A stretch of 64,000 nt of DNA from Acetobacter tropicalis (lineage in GTDB: Bacteria > Pseudomonadota > Alphaproteobacteria > Acetobacterales > Acetobacteraceae): assembly GCF_001580915.1 (NCBI RefSeq), contig NZ_LHZQ01000209.1, forward strand, positions 1-64,000, read 5' to 3'. Position numbers and translations under genes: made by a program. The notes below the pieces were generated by a model, which saw only the letters and a program-made list of their open reading frames with translations, ran no database searches and was not told the DNA's origin. Positions 36,301 to 48,627 of the stretch are shown here, piece after piece. Within the stretch, counting starts at the first letter, position 1. Each line of letters opens with the position of its first letter.

Positions 36301-36611
36301 TTACGAAAGAAGATCATTTTCTGAATAACCCGCAGCAGCAGCATAAAGCCCAATTGCAATCGTGGAGTAATTTCTTCTTTCAGTGCCTCTTATCCCAGCA
36401 GGAATACCCAGATGCTGGAAGCCCCAACAACCACCCGTATGGTAAGTCTGCTATAGAGCCGCGAGCATACTTAACCTATACCCTGCTGATCCTGATCAAC
36501 ATTATAGAGCCCTTTTCCATAAGTCTTGATGGTGATTAATTCAGCAGGATCGTCAATTATATTGTGTTTATTCTGGATGAAAGAGACTTCTTTTCTTTCC
36601 AACTCCTCCAT
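36301..36611 (-). pseudogene. Frameshifted gene remnant, about 100 codons
   Basis: Read from ATG at 36611 the protein starts MEELERKEVSFIQNKH and runs on with DDPAELITIKTYGKGLYNVD until a stop at 36471. Protein-like sequence then continues in the next frame (KYARGSIADLPYGWLLGLPA) and again in a third (GIPAGIRGTERRNYSTIAIG to ENDLLS, stop at 36301). Each shift can be healed by removing one G from a short G run. None of the parts has a start of its own. No family was recognised. Sequencing error or programmed shifting is possible, but decay within a foreign island is the simplest reading. Confidence 0.45.
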
Positions 36612-36818
36612 TGCCGTGGTTTGTAATTTCCATCATAAGCATCGCGTGTAGCGGGAATTTTTTGCATCAGAAAAGAAAAACACCAACATCACGGAAATGT
36701 TGCTTATTCGAAAACACCTCCTCCCCGGCAAATGACTGATAAAATTCCTGCCGGGGAGAGACCGCCTAAAACATGAAAAGCACTCTCATAATTTGAAGAA
36801 AGTACTATCCTTCATCTT
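36612..36818. other. Intergenic region after aspartate decarboxylase
   Basis: A+T-rich sequence. CTCCCCGGCA at about 36721 and TGCCGGGGAG at about 36750 could pair as a long-loop hairpin. No gene is recognised. Confidence 0.45.
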
Positions 36819-38576
<1,758 letters not shown>

Positions 38577-38692
38577 TCATAACAAACAGGCCTGAGCAGG
38601 CTTTGCGTCTTCGCAACTGCATTCTGCAAGCCGAGAGTGAGAACCACACGACCGGGCCGGTTGAAAAACGCCCCGTGAACAATGCCCCCCCC

Positions 38693-39640
38693 TCAGGCCT
38701 GAAAACGGGAGAAGGGCCAAAGCCTGCGCAGCCCCTGCCCGATCCACGCATAACCGCTGACAAGCACAATACCCAGCAGCACGCACGCAGCACCCTGTAG
38801 AAAACCGGGCTCAAGCGGATCATGCAGCAGCCAGTAGCCCAGCACGACCCCAAACAGAGGCGTCATGAACGCAAGCACACCAATGCGCGATGCCTGATAA
38901 TGCCGCAGCAGCCAGAACCATGCCAGAAAAGCCGCAAAGGAAATAAGGGTGGCTTGAAACACCACGCTGCCAACCAGCCGGGGCGTGAGGGTAAAGGCGG
39001 TCTGTTGCAAACACACTGCACTGACGAGCAGCAGAACAAAAGCGGCCACAAGCTGATACATCAATGTCTGTTTGGCAGAGACATACGCAAGCCGGGACAC
39101 ACGGATCACAACCGTTGTCATGCCCCAGGACGCACCGGCCATCAGCGCCAGAAAATCGCCCAGCATCTGGTGGCCATGGGCGGCATCTGCCGAGCCCCCC
39201 TGGCCGAAAAAGGCCAGCGCAATGCCGCTGAACGCAAGCAGTATCCCCACCCACTGAAGCGGAGCCATGCGTTCCGTTTTTTCCAGAACATGCAGCCCAA
39301 GGGCGGCAAAAATGGGCGATGTGTATAAAAATACCGTGGTGCGGGAGGCCGATGTGTAGCGCAGAGCCTCACCGGCCATCAGATATTCCAGAGAAAACAG
39401 GACCCCGGCCAGTAATCCGGGTTTCCATATGCCGTTCGCCAACAGGTTCAGTTTTTCGCCACCGCAGACCATGTAAAGCCAGACCAGAAGGGCGGACAGG
39501 CCGGACCGCAGGGAAATTTGCAGGATGGGCGCCATATCGGGCGCTGCGACCTTGAGCACAATCTGCTGCAACCCAAAGCACAGACACAGGACAGCCGTCA
39601 GGCTGACGGCAAACATATCCAGCGGCTTGCGTGCATCCAT
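38693..39640 (-). CDS. EamA family (DMT superfamily) transporter
   Basis: A 315-residue inner-membrane protein with about ten helices in two EamA repeats. The first repeat includes LRSGLSALLVWLYMV, LEYLMAGEALRYTSAS and VFLYTSPIFAALGLHVL; the second ends FMTPLFGVVLGYWLLHD. GGGGAGG lies upstream of the ATG. Members export amino acids or metabolites; the substrate is unknown. Confidence 0.92.
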   Translation of the reverse strand: MDARKPLDMFAVSLTAVLCLCFGLQQIVLKVAAPDMAPILQISLRSGLSALLVWLYMVCGGEKLNLLANGIWKPGLLAGVLFSLEYLMAGEALRYTSASRTTVFLYTSPIFAALGLHVLEKTERMAPLQWVGILLAFSGIALAFFGQGGSADAAHGHQMLGDFLALMAGASWGMTTVVIRVSRLAYVSAKQTLMYQLVAAFVLLLVSAVCLQQTAFTLTPRLVGSVVFQATLISFAAFLAWFWLLRHYQASRIGVLAFMTPLFGVVLGYWLLHDPLEPGFLQGAACVLLGIVLVSGYAWIGQGLRRLWPFSRFQA

Positions 39641-39773
39641 GACCGAAACGCCTCCCCTCTTGCGGCTTACTGCCGCCGCACCCTATCGCGCCAGAGGGTT
39701 TGTGAAAACGGAAATTATCTTACCCTTTCTTCCGCTTTCTGCGGCCTGCACCTGTGGCAGTCGCCCCGCAAGA

Positions 39774-40925
39774 TCAGATTTCATCCTTGGGTTTGAGCGG
39801 CGCGGAAAGCTGGGTAGCCACGGCCAGAAGAACTGCCGTTATGGGGGAGGCAAAAATGAACCCCCACGCCCCCAGAAACGCCCCGAAAATGGTCTGGGAT
39901 AAAATGGTGAGCGCAGGCGGCATGCTCACGGCCCGTTTCTGAATGAATGGGGACATGACATAGCCCTCAAAAGTCTGGATCACGGCATACAGGCCCAGCA
40001 CCAGAAGCGCCTCCCGCCCACTGACGGAAAGCCCGATCAACAGCGCGGGCGTGGCCCCCAGAAATGCACCCAGATAGGGAATGAAATTGGACATGCCCGC
40101 TATCAGCCCAAGCGGCAACGCCAGCGGCATGCCTATGGCCCACAGGCCCCACCAGGTGAGAAAGCCGACCACTGTCATATCCAGCATCTGCCCTGCCACC
40201 CACGCGCCCAGCGTATGGCCGATGGTGTGCAGCAGCTTGCGCGCCAGTGGCCGATGCCCTTCCGGCACCAGCCGCAACACGCCGTTAGCGTACAGCCGGG
40301 GGGAGAGCGCAAAATAGATACCCGCAATCACAATCACGATCAGCGTGCCGACCGAGCCGAAGGTAGAGGTCAGCACATTGGTCATGGACCCGGCAAAATC
40401 CGCGCCAAGGCTCCGCGCCCCCGGCCCCGTCTGGTTTCCGCCCATGGATTGCGGAATATGGTCCATAAGCAGATGGCCCAGCGCATCATTGTTCAACGTA
40501 TCCCGCAGGGTGCGGATCTGTGTTTCCAAGGCCGTGCGCAAATGGCTGGCCTGCACCATGATATCCGGCCCGGAAATATGCACCAGCAGCGTAAGCGCGC
40601 CTGCAATCACCATCACCAGCACAATCACGGATAACCATTCCGGCAGGCGCAGCAGGTGGGTGATCCATTGTGCGGCCCCGTGCAGCACAACCGCCACCAG
40701 CGCAGAGGCACACACCACCATCAGCACAGGCCCGCCGGTGCTGATAAGCAGGAAAAGAATGGCCAGCACCACCACTGTCAGGGCCAGCCGATAGAACCGC
40801 CCCAACGTGTGCTCTAACGCGACAAGCGCCGCCGTGGCCACATGCAGTTGAGACGTGGGACTAAGGGGGGATGGTGTGTGTTGGGAAGGATCAGCCCCTT
40901 CCGGGGGAGGAGATAGCTCCACCAT
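39774..40925 (-). CDS. AI-2E family transporter (PerM-like)
   Basis: A 383-residue membrane protein with about eight helices. The C-terminal core AGMSNFIPYLGAFLGATPALLIGL is the family signature, preceded by AGIYFALSPRLYANGVLRLVP. Family members have been linked to autoinducer export or sodium-proton exchange; the substrate here is not known. AGGAG lies upstream of the ATG. Confidence 0.92.
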   Translation of the reverse strand: MVELSPPPEGADPSQHTPSPLSPTSQLHVATAALVALEHTLGRFYRLALTVVVLAILFLLISTGGPVLMVVCASALVAVVLHGAAQWITHLLRLPEWLSVIVLVMVIAGALTLLVHISGPDIMVQASHLRTALETQIRTLRDTLNNDALGHLLMDHIPQSMGGNQTGPGARSLGADFAGSMTNVLTSTFGSVGTLIVIVIAGIYFALSPRLYANGVLRLVPEGHRPLARKLLHTIGHTLGAWVAGQMLDMTVVGFLTWWGLWAIGMPLALPLGLIAGMSNFIPYLGAFLGATPALLIGLSVSGREALLVLGLYAVIQTFEGYVMSPFIQKRAVSMPPALTILSQTIFGAFLGAWGFIFASPITAVLLAVATQLSAPLKPKDEI

Positions 40926-41253
40926 AATGCCTGCGCTCCTGCTGCATGATCGCCAGCCACAGGCACGAGGCCGATCCGGCTGAAAACGCCGTGATCTTGC
41001 GCCGGTTTAGCGCCCCAGGCCAGCGCACACCTGCCTCACATCATCGGGACACTGGAAAAAATGGAGAAAACCGGGCATGAAAGAGAGATCAGACCAGCCA
41101 TTCCGTGTGCTCCCCCTGTAACCCCTGGCCACTTCTCCCATATACAGGAGGCAGGATACGCCTATTGAGGATGAGATCCGCACCCGCTATGGCGAACATT
41201 ACCCCCCAAGGGGCAGCGCAAGCCGCCCTTCCCTCTGTTCGAGTTCATGCCTG
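40926..41253. other. Divergent intergenic region
   Basis: It separates the AI-2E gene and the TetR gene, which point away from each other. No gene is seen. Promoters for both are expected, but none stands out by sequence. Confidence 0.5.
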
Positions 41254-42006
41254 ATGCCAAAACCAGAAAGGACGACCGCCCCCCTTGATATGGCGAACCC
41301 CTGCCTTGAGGGGAAAAAACGCCGGTGTGGCCGCCCTACCCCGCATGATACAGAACAACTGGACCAGTATCTGCTGGAGATAGCCGCCGGGCTGTTTGTG
41401 CAGTATGGCTATGCCGGAACCTCGGTGGACCAGATTGCCCGCAAGGCCTCTGCCAGCAAACAGACCCTCTACCGGCGCTATCCCTCCAAGGAAGAACTGT
41501 TCAAGGCGGTTATCACCAATCTGACCGCCTCCGTGCTGCGCACCATAGAAGAAACGCCCCTGCATAACCCGTTGCAGGAACTGCGCTACGTGATGGGCCT
41601 GCTGCTGGACCTTATTCTCCAGCCGGAATCTCTGGGTACCTATCGTATCCTGATTTCAGATGCATACCGCTATCCGTCCCTGATTGCACATGCCACCAAC
41701 ACCATCGGCATGCCCATTCATAACTGTGTGGTGCGGCTACTGAAGGCCGCAGAAGACGCAGGCCAGATCGAACCCGGCAATGCAGATGACACCACAGCCA
41801 ACCTGCTATGCGGGCTGATTACCGGCCAACCTCTGGAAGATGCCTTGTTCGGCCTGAAACCACTGGAATGCTGTGTGGAACGGCTGGAGTATTTTGAACG
41901 CGGTTGGGCTCTCTTTCTACGTGCTGTAGGCGGAAAGCAGGAGACATGCCCCATAGCCGCCACCCCACCAGCCGCGTTCCCCTACAAAAAAACCGCCGCA
42001 TCCTGA
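41254..42006 (+). CDS. TetR/AcrR family transcriptional regulator
   Basis: A 250-residue repressor-type protein. The N-terminal helix-turn-helix is AAGLFVQYGYAGTSVDQIARKASASKQTLYRRYPSKEELF. The C-terminal domain resembles the AefR-like group (LLLDLILQPESLGTYRILISDA). The N-terminal 35 residues are basic and Cys/Pro-rich; translation may start at the later ATG at 41290, as no ribosome site precedes 41254. The target is unknown; the divergent AI-2E transporter is a candidate. Confidence 0.9.
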   Translation: MPKPERTTAPLDMANPCLEGKKRRCGRPTPHDTEQLDQYLLEIAAGLFVQYGYAGTSVDQIARKASASKQTLYRRYPSKEELFKAVITNLTASVLRTIEETPLHNPLQELRYVMGLLLDLILQPESLGTYRILISDAYRYPSLIAHATNTIGMPIHNCVVRLLKAAEDAGQIEPGNADDTTANLLCGLITGQPLEDALFGLKPLECCVERLEYFERGWALFLRAVGGKQETCPIAATPPAAFPYKKTAAS

Positions 42007-42167
42007 CCGCTTAAGTCAGGAGCGACGGCTTCTAAAGCAGCGTGACATGAGAATGGCTGACTGCCCTGCTCCCCCTATTCTGGCTGATGCAGCCTACCTT
42101 GACATACTGCACAAGCCCCTCTTTTCACTTGGATTTCCGGTGAGTGCCCTTACCGGTGTTCAACGCG

Positions 42168-42560
42168 TTACGGACGCAGGCCCAGCGCCTGTTCCATCAG
42201 GGCCACGTTGCGCAGGTTGGCTTTAAACGCAGCGTCAAACAGATCCCCCGCCACAGGCACGGTATCCACCACCGTTTCCAACACGATATTGGCAACCATC
42301 CGGCCCAGTACTGATGTGGGCAGGCGCATACGCCATGCTTCCCACACAATATAGAGCGAGACCATTCCCATGATCACGCTCCCCCCTACGGGTAGCAAAC
42401 CCACTATGGCGTCCACCCCCAGCCGGAAGCGTGTTCCCGGCACACGAAAGGCCGCATCCAGAAGCCACGCAAGCCGCTGCACCCGGCGCAGGCGCTGGGC
42501 TGTCTCAGCCGTAGAAGAAGAAGCAAAACCGTTTCCGGCAGTCGCATGAGCGTATGTCAT
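42168..42560 (-). CDS. DUF4112 family membrane protein
   Basis: A 130-residue protein of unknown function. The family pattern is clear: RVQRLAWLLDAAFRVPGTRFRLGVDAIVGLLPVGGS, a hydrophobic segment (VIMGMVSLYIVWEAWRM) and ANIVLETVVDTVPVAGDLFDAAFKAN. The start at 42560 gives about 22 residues before the domain, the usual length; upstream ATGs at 42617 and 42701 keep the frame open. Confidence 0.85.
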   Translation of the reverse strand: MTYAHATAGNGFASSSTAETAQRLRRVQRLAWLLDAAFRVPGTRFRLGVDAIVGLLPVGGSVIMGMVSLYIVWEAWRMRLPTSVLGRMVANIVLETVVDTVPVAGDLFDAAFKANLRNVALMEQALGLRP

Positions 42561-42721
42561 ACCCATGCAGATGGGCGAACACAGTGTCCATTTCAAGAGG
42601 CGCGACAGTGTTTCCATGTCCCTGCCCGTCCGCCCGTAATTTCGGCTTAAGGCTGGAATGGTGGGTGGCAGGCGGCCGCCTGCGTTTCCGAGGGTTGTCA
42701 CACCAAAACTGCGTGCTCTAC

Positions 42722-43129
42722 TCAGGCAGGATGAAAATCAAGCGCCAGACCGTTCATGCAATAGCGTTCACCTGTTGGCGGTGGACCGTCAGGAAACACA
42801 TGGCCGAGATGGCCCTTGCATTTGGCACAATGTACTTCCGTGCGGATCATGCCGTGGCGAGTATCCCGGGTGGTTTCCACAGCGCCTTCAAGAGGGGCGA
42901 AAAAGGACGGCCACCCGCTGCCACTTTCGTATTTGGCATCAGACTCAAAAAGAGGCGTGCCACATCCGGCACAGTGGTAAATCCCGGCCCGCTTCTCATC
43001 ATTCAGCGGGCTGGAACCGGGGCGTTCCGTGCCATGCTGGCGCAGAATACGCTCCTGCTCCGGTGTCAAAGGCTCCCGTGGTCCACAGCCAGAGGATGTG
43101 CAGCTTTCCGGTTTCTCTGAAACTGCCAT
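42722..43129 (-). CDS. msrB: Peptide-methionine (R)-S-oxide reductase
   Basis: A 135-residue repair enzyme that reduces methionine-R-sulfoxide in proteins. The zinc cysteines are present as YHCAGCG and VHCAKCKGH, the substrate motif as SGSGWPSFF, and the catalytic cysteine in GERYCMNG. An N-terminal CTSSGC may provide resolving cysteines. It suits an oxidative lifestyle. Confidence 0.97.
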   Translation of the reverse strand: MAVSEKPESCTSSGCGPREPLTPEQERILRQHGTERPGSSPLNDEKRAGIYHCAGCGTPLFESDAKYESGSGWPSFFAPLEGAVETTRDTRHGMIRTEVHCAKCKGHLGHVFPDGPPPTGERYCMNGLALDFHPA

Positions 43130-43455
43130 ATCTTACTTATCCTTTTTGTCTCGCCGCGCGATGCAATGCCGCATGGCCCGTGTTCTTTTCCAATATAGGG
43201 TGCGCGGCCCCGGTGCAAAACGCCAGCCCACTGCCCGGCAACCTGACACACCTGCCGCAACAGCCAGTGAGTCACTCACTGGCACGCCCAAGCCCCCTAC
43301 ATCCAACGCAAGACCTCCCCGTGCAACGCACTCCTTCCGCAGGTGTTCCATCGTGATGTGTGAAGGAGCGCAGCCCTCCGGCAAGAAGGCTCCCCGCATC
43401 GCTGCATCGCCCCGCACCGGTTGTCAGGGCCCAGACTTGCGGGCACTCTGGCCCC

Positions 43456-44928
43456 ATGAGTGCTGAAAAAACCCGCCCCTCCGTGTCTCCTGTCCTGGTG
43501 CTGTTCCGGGACGATTTCCGTCTGGCGGACCACCCCGCCCTCTCAGGCGCATGCGCCACGGGGCAGCCCGTTCTGTGTGCGTTTGTGCATGACCCGGAAA
43601 CCACATGCGGGGACGCCATTGGCTGGTGGCTGGCCAAGGCCCGCATAGCCCTTGAAAACGCGCTTTCTGAACAAGGAGGCACACTGCACCCCCTTTCCGG
43701 CAACCCCCCGGATAGTGTCGCCGCGTTTGTAAAAGCTGCTGGTATTGAAAGCGTGTTCTGGAACCGCCGTTATGACCCGACCGGCAAGGCGCAGGACACG
43801 GCCCTCAAGGCTCATCTGGAGCAGCAGGGCGTGAGCGTCCACTCCTCCGCTGCCCGGCTTTTGCATGAACCGTGGACCATTCGCACCGGGGCGGGAACGC
43901 CTTACCGCGTCTTTACCGCGTGGTGGAAAGCCGCCCGCGCCATGGGGGAACCTGGCCGCTGCCTGCCCGCTCCGCAGCATATCCCCTTTGCCGCTCTACC
44001 CAAGGCCGCGCAGGCACTGACTGCGCACGCCGTGCCGTCAGTCCCGCCGCTTCCAGAAGGGGCGGATGCTGCGGAAGCCGACTGGCCGTGCACGGAAGCC
44101 GACGCGCAAGAGGTTCTGGCCACATTTGTTGACGATAATCTGGCCCATTACATTCAGGAGCATGACCGGCCGGACAAGGATACAACCTCCCGCCTCTCGC
44201 CCTATCTGCGGGCGGGGCTGCTGTCTGCCCGGCAGGTGTGGCATGCTGTGCGCGCCGCCGCCACTACGCCTGCTCTGGCAGAAAACGCCGAGAAATTTCT
44301 TAGCGAACTCGGCTGGCGGGATTTTGCCTGGATGCAGCTTTTTTATGAACCTGATCTGGCATGGCGCAATCTGCGCCCGGAATTTGACCATATGCCATGG
44401 CAGAAAAGCCCCGCCCTGCTTGCTGCCTGGCAGCAGGGCCAGACCGGTTATCCGCTGGTGGATGCGGGCATGCGCCAGCTTTACGCCACAGGCTGGATGC
44501 ATAACCGCGTACGCATGGTTGTGGCCTCTTTCCTGACCAAACATCTGCTGACAGACTGGCGGGAAGGCGAACAGTGGTTTCAGGCCCGGCTAGTGGATGC
44601 AGACCCGGCCCAGAACGCCATGAACTGGCAATGGTGTGCTGGCACGGGCATTGATGCCTCACCCTGGTTCCGTATTTTCAACCCGGTGGGGCAATCTGAA
44701 AAATTTGACCCTACAGGTGCATATATCCGCACATGGGTACCAGAATTACGGCAGATGCCGGACAAGCTGATCCACACCCCCTGGAAAGCGGATGCTACCC
44801 TATGCCGCCAGATTGGCTTTACCCCTGGCAAGAGCTACCCCAACCCCATAGTGGACCTTAAACTGGCCCGTGGCATTGCGCTTGAATGCTGGAAAAACCT
44901 GCCAGCCCGCAAGGAGAGCGGGGGTTAG
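43456..44928 (+). CDS. phr: Deoxyribodipyrimidine photolyase
   Basis: A 490-residue flavoprotein that repairs UV-induced pyrimidine dimers using light. The N-terminal antenna domain begins PVLVLFRDDFRLADHPAL. The FAD domain carries TSRLSPYLRAGLLSARQVW, FLSELGWRDFAWMQLF, GYPLVDAGMRQLYATGWMHNR, and the conserved MNWQWCAGTGIDASPWFRIFNP. The start at 43456 is set at the antenna domain. Its last 4 bases overlap the luxR stop on the opposite strand. Confidence 0.96.
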   Translation: MSAEKTRPSVSPVLVLFRDDFRLADHPALSGACATGQPVLCAFVHDPETTCGDAIGWWLAKARIALENALSEQGGTLHPLSGNPPDSVAAFVKAAGIESVFWNRRYDPTGKAQDTALKAHLEQQGVSVHSSAARLLHEPWTIRTGAGTPYRVFTAWWKAARAMGEPGRCLPAPQHIPFAALPKAAQALTAHAVPSVPPLPEGADAAEADWPCTEADAQEVLATFVDDNLAHYIQEHDRPDKDTTSRLSPYLRAGLLSARQVWHAVRAAATTPALAENAEKFLSELGWRDFAWMQLFYEPDLAWRNLRPEFDHMPWQKSPALLAAWQQGQTGYPLVDAGMRQLYATGWMHNRVRMVVASFLTKHLLTDWREGEQWFQARLVDADPAQNAMNWQWCAGTGIDASPWFRIFNPVGQSEKFDPTGAYIRTWVPELRQMPDKLIHTPWKADATLCRQIGFTPGKSYPNPIVDLKLARGIALECWKNLPARKESGG

Positions 44929-45677
44929 ATCAGCCCACGCCGGCGGGCAATCTCTGCCGCGCGGCTGGTACAGGTAGCAGCCAGTTTGTGGCGGGCCACG
45001 CGCAGGTAAAGGCGCACTGCGGGTTCTGGCAATTTAAGGGAACGGGCAATGTCCTTGCCCAGCAATCCCTCGGACGCCAGCTTCAGGCAGTCCCGCTCTG
45101 GCTGGGAAAGGTCCAGCGCGGCTTCCTGCGCCACATGGGCCAGCCGGGCAAAGGCTTCATGCACATACACGCCTATTGTCTGATAATCCCGCACGTAGGC
45201 CATCCGGTTGACCCCGGCAAAAGCGGCGGGGTCCGTGCTGGTAATGGTGAACAGGGCGGTCTGCCCTTCCACACCCCGCACCGGCAGACTGAGGGCGGCC
45301 TTCCCCAACCCAAAGTCATGGGCATCATCAAACAGTTTTTTCTGGGCCGTATTCTCAATGCTCAGATCCCGCCATTCAAACGGCAGCATTGCTTCCTTAC
45401 CCAGATGCACCACAGGGTCCACTTCCATGTATCCCTTGCGCAGATAATGCGTAATCCATTCTTCAGGGTAGGTTGTAAAACCGGGCTGGAGATTACCCTC
45501 CTCCCGGCCGAGGTCTCCCATATAATGGTAAACGATATGAAACAGGCCGCCCTTTTGCGGCAAGCTCTGCACAATCGTGTTCAGTTCCGGCAGGGAAGCT
45601 GCCTGCGTGATTTCTGTCAGCATCTCCTGCAACACCACAGGGCGCATCTGCCGGGAGGATGATTTCAGTTTCAACAT
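44925..45677 (-). CDS. LuxR family AHL-responsive regulator
   Basis: A 250-residue quorum-sensing regulator. The autoinducer domain has the ligand residues Trp74, Tyr78, Asp87 and Pro88 (WITHYLRKGYMEVDP). The C-terminal LuxR helix-turn-helix (LSQPERDCLKLASEGLLGKDIARSLKLPEPAVRLYLRVARHKL) is intact. It lies 57 bases downstream of luxI on the same strand. This resembles the ginI-ginR pair of vinegar bacteria, where the system regulates growth and acid production genes. Confidence 0.93.
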   Translation of the reverse strand: MLKLKSSSRQMRPVVLQEMLTEITQAASLPELNTIVQSLPQKGGLFHIVYHYMGDLGREEGNLQPGFTTYPEEWITHYLRKGYMEVDPVVHLGKEAMLPFEWRDLSIENTAQKKLFDDAHDFGLGKAALSLPVRGVEGQTALFTITSTDPAAFAGVNRMAYVRDYQTIGVYVHEAFARLAHVAQEAALDLSQPERDCLKLASEGLLGKDIARSLKLPEPAVRLYLRVARHKLAATCTSRAAEIARRRGLI

Positions 45678-45734
45678 AAGCGTTTCCTCTGCTGCCTTGC
45701 ATGGCGGCTGCCGGGGGTTATCCTTATCAGCGCG

Positions 45735-46400
45735 TTAGAATGGCATGGCCTGGCGTTCCGCCATATGGCGCAGTGCCAGAGGGGAAACATCCCACAACCC
45801 CAGGCATAGCTCCCCGTCTTCCTCGCTGGTCTGTGCAAGCGTGCTGGGCTCCCACCCGATACGCCGGAACAGCCGCCCCATGTTCTTGCCGTAAATACCG
45901 ATAATCTGCTGCACACCGTTTTCCAATGCCGTGCGGCACAGGGTTTTTGAGGCATCAATGGTGCTGGCACGCCCTGCCGGGCTTATGCTGTCTCCTATAC
46001 CGCATAGGCAGCTACATTCCCACACATGCGAGCTGGCAATATCGGGGCACGGTTTAAAACGGGCCTGAAAATCACAGCGCAGCATGGTCGGCCCGGTGGT
46101 GGGCAATACCCGCATAGAGGCCGAATGTTCCCCCTGCTCATTCAGGGACACAATATAAAGCGGGTTATGTTCGCGGTCGAACGTGTCTTCCTGCGGGCGG
46201 GCAAGAAAAGGAGATGTCGCGCTATCCCACCCCTCGGCCTGCATGGCACGGGCCTGCATCATCTTGTTATACGCATCAGCATACTGATGCCGTTGCGCGT
46301 GAGAGAAAACATACACCATGAGCCCGTCGCCCTGATCAAAATCTGGGGCACTATACTGCACTGGTTCAGACGCGCTCAATGTATCAAACTGGACACACAT
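45735..46400 (-). CDS. LuxI family acyl-homoserine lactone synthase, divergent
   Basis: A 221-residue protein (194 if started at ATG 46319, which fits the family's usual length; neither start has a good ribosome site). Such enzymes make acyl-homoserine lactones from S-adenosylmethionine and acyl carrier protein. Conserved parts are AEGWD, DTFDREHNPLYIVSL and SASMRVLPTTGPTML. Two things are odd. The Arg and Phe expected before the N-terminal Trp are not seen (MMQARAMQAEGW), and the ExxR motif reads WECSCLC, where relatives have Arg in place of the second Cys. The change equals one CGC to TGC substitution. Activity is therefore uncertain. It starts 25 bases after the tonB stop. Confidence 0.85.
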   Translation of the reverse strand: MCVQFDTLSASEPVQYSAPDFDQGDGLMVYVFSHAQRHQYADAYNKMMQARAMQAEGWDSATSPFLARPQEDTFDREHNPLYIVSLNEQGEHSASMRVLPTTGPTMLRCDFQARFKPCPDIASSHVWECSCLCGIGDSISPAGRASTIDASKTLCRTALENGVQQIIGIYGKNMGRLFRRIGWEPSTLAQTSEEDGELCLGLWDVSPLALRHMAERQAMPF

Positions 46401-46405
46401 CTATA

Positions 46406-46420
46406 AAATAAACTTTATTT
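46406..46420. promoter_or_regulatory. A+T-rich perfect dyad between tonB and luxI
   Basis: AAATAAA-C-TTTATTT lies 5 bases before the luxI ATG at 46400 and 5 bases after the tonB stop. It could be a regulator site or a weak structure over the luxI leader. Confidence 0.4.
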
Positions 46421-46425
46421 ACACC

Positions 46426-47559
<1,134 letters not shown>

Positions 47560-47898
47560 CCGTCCGCGTTCCTTATTTTGTTGCCCTGCTTTTCAGGGCC
47601 TGCCCCGCCCATACCCAAACTGCAAGGCTGATCCCCACCACGGCCAGTCTGGCCCCGACTCCTCGCCTTCATGCTGGCGGATCAACCACCAGTGCCAGTT
47701 CTACGCCCACTTTCCATGCCGTCCGCCTGAGCGTTTTGTGCAATTTTATCGCTCTGCCAGCCGCCTTCAATCAGAAAGATCACATTCTCGGCAGCCACAT
47801 GTTTGACACAAAGCCTGCGGCAGACAAATAAAGAAAGATGCACGCCCACACGGGCCAGTCCTTACAGAACCGCACACACTGGAGTCCCGGCCGCTCTG
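47560..47898. other. Divergent intergenic region between tonB and the copper cassette
   Basis: No gene is recognised. Promoters for tonB and the copper-type genes are expected here. No known operator was identified. Confidence 0.5.
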
Positions 47899-48552
47899 AT
47901 GTTTCGCCACACCCACTCTTTACAGACGCTGCTGAAATGGCCGCTGGTGGTGGTGACACTGGTAGGCTTTCTCGGCCTGCTGGCGCTTCAGAGCTTTGCA
48001 CAACCGGATGAACTGCCCCGCGCAACCATAGCCCGCCTGCTGGGCGTAGATATTGCTGCCCCCATGACCATGCCTGATGAGGACATGGATGCAGCCTCCT
48101 CCGGTACCGCGTTCTCAGACACGGCCCAGAGCAGTTCGGCCCTTCATGCTGGTGGAGAATTTTCCGCAAGCCACTCCCCCCAGGCCTGGTCTTCTGGCGG
48201 CGATGCCGCATGGGAGCCGTCCTCGCAGGCATCTTCTCCATCAACAGCGGTCCATCGCCCAGCATTACGGAGCGCCAACCAACACCACCACATGATGGCG
48301 GCGCAGGCCCGGCAGATGGCTGCGGCCATGGCGGGCAAATCTACCCAGCCGCATTCCGGCCACCATCATCATGGGGCGGAGGGGTGTCCGCTCTGCCCGC
48401 TGCTCTCGCTGCCAGCGGCGCTTCCCATGGCCGTACTGCTGGTGCCCCCGCCCGTTCTGCGGTGGATGCGGCGCGGCAGCCATGCTTCCACCCCACGCGC
48501 ACCGCCCAGCGTTCCGCTTGGCCTGCCGCCCTCACGCGGGCCTCCTGCCTGA
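47899..48552 (+). CDS. His-rich exported protein, DUF2946-like
   Basis: A 217-residue protein. An N-terminal hydrophobic segment (LVVVTLVGFLGLLALQSFA) is followed by a long polar linker, a Met/His region (NQHHHMMAAQARQMAAAMAG), then HSGHHHHGAEGCPLCPLL and a second hydrophobic segment (LPAALPMAVLLVPPPVL). The His cluster with a CPLC motif resembles DUF2946 proteins, which stand next to copper receptors. It lies 75 bases upstream of an OprC-like receptor, so copper binding or handling is likely. The start at 47899 is chosen to begin the signal segment. Confidence 0.7.
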   Translation: MFRHTHSLQTLLKWPLVVVTLVGFLGLLALQSFAQPDELPRATIARLLGVDIAAPMTMPDEDMDAASSGTAFSDTAQSSSALHAGGEFSASHSPQAWSSGGDAAWEPSSQASSPSTAVHRPALRSANQHHHMMAAQARQMAAAMAGKSTQPHSGHHHHGAEGCPLCPLLSLPAALPMAVLLVPPPVLRWMRRGSHASTPRAPPSVPLGLPPSRGPPA

Positions 48553-48627
48553 ACAAAGCCTCTTCGCGCCCTTCCGGCCCCACGACCGGAAAAGGGTTTT
48601 GCACGCTTTGTTTTCAGGATTGTTCTT

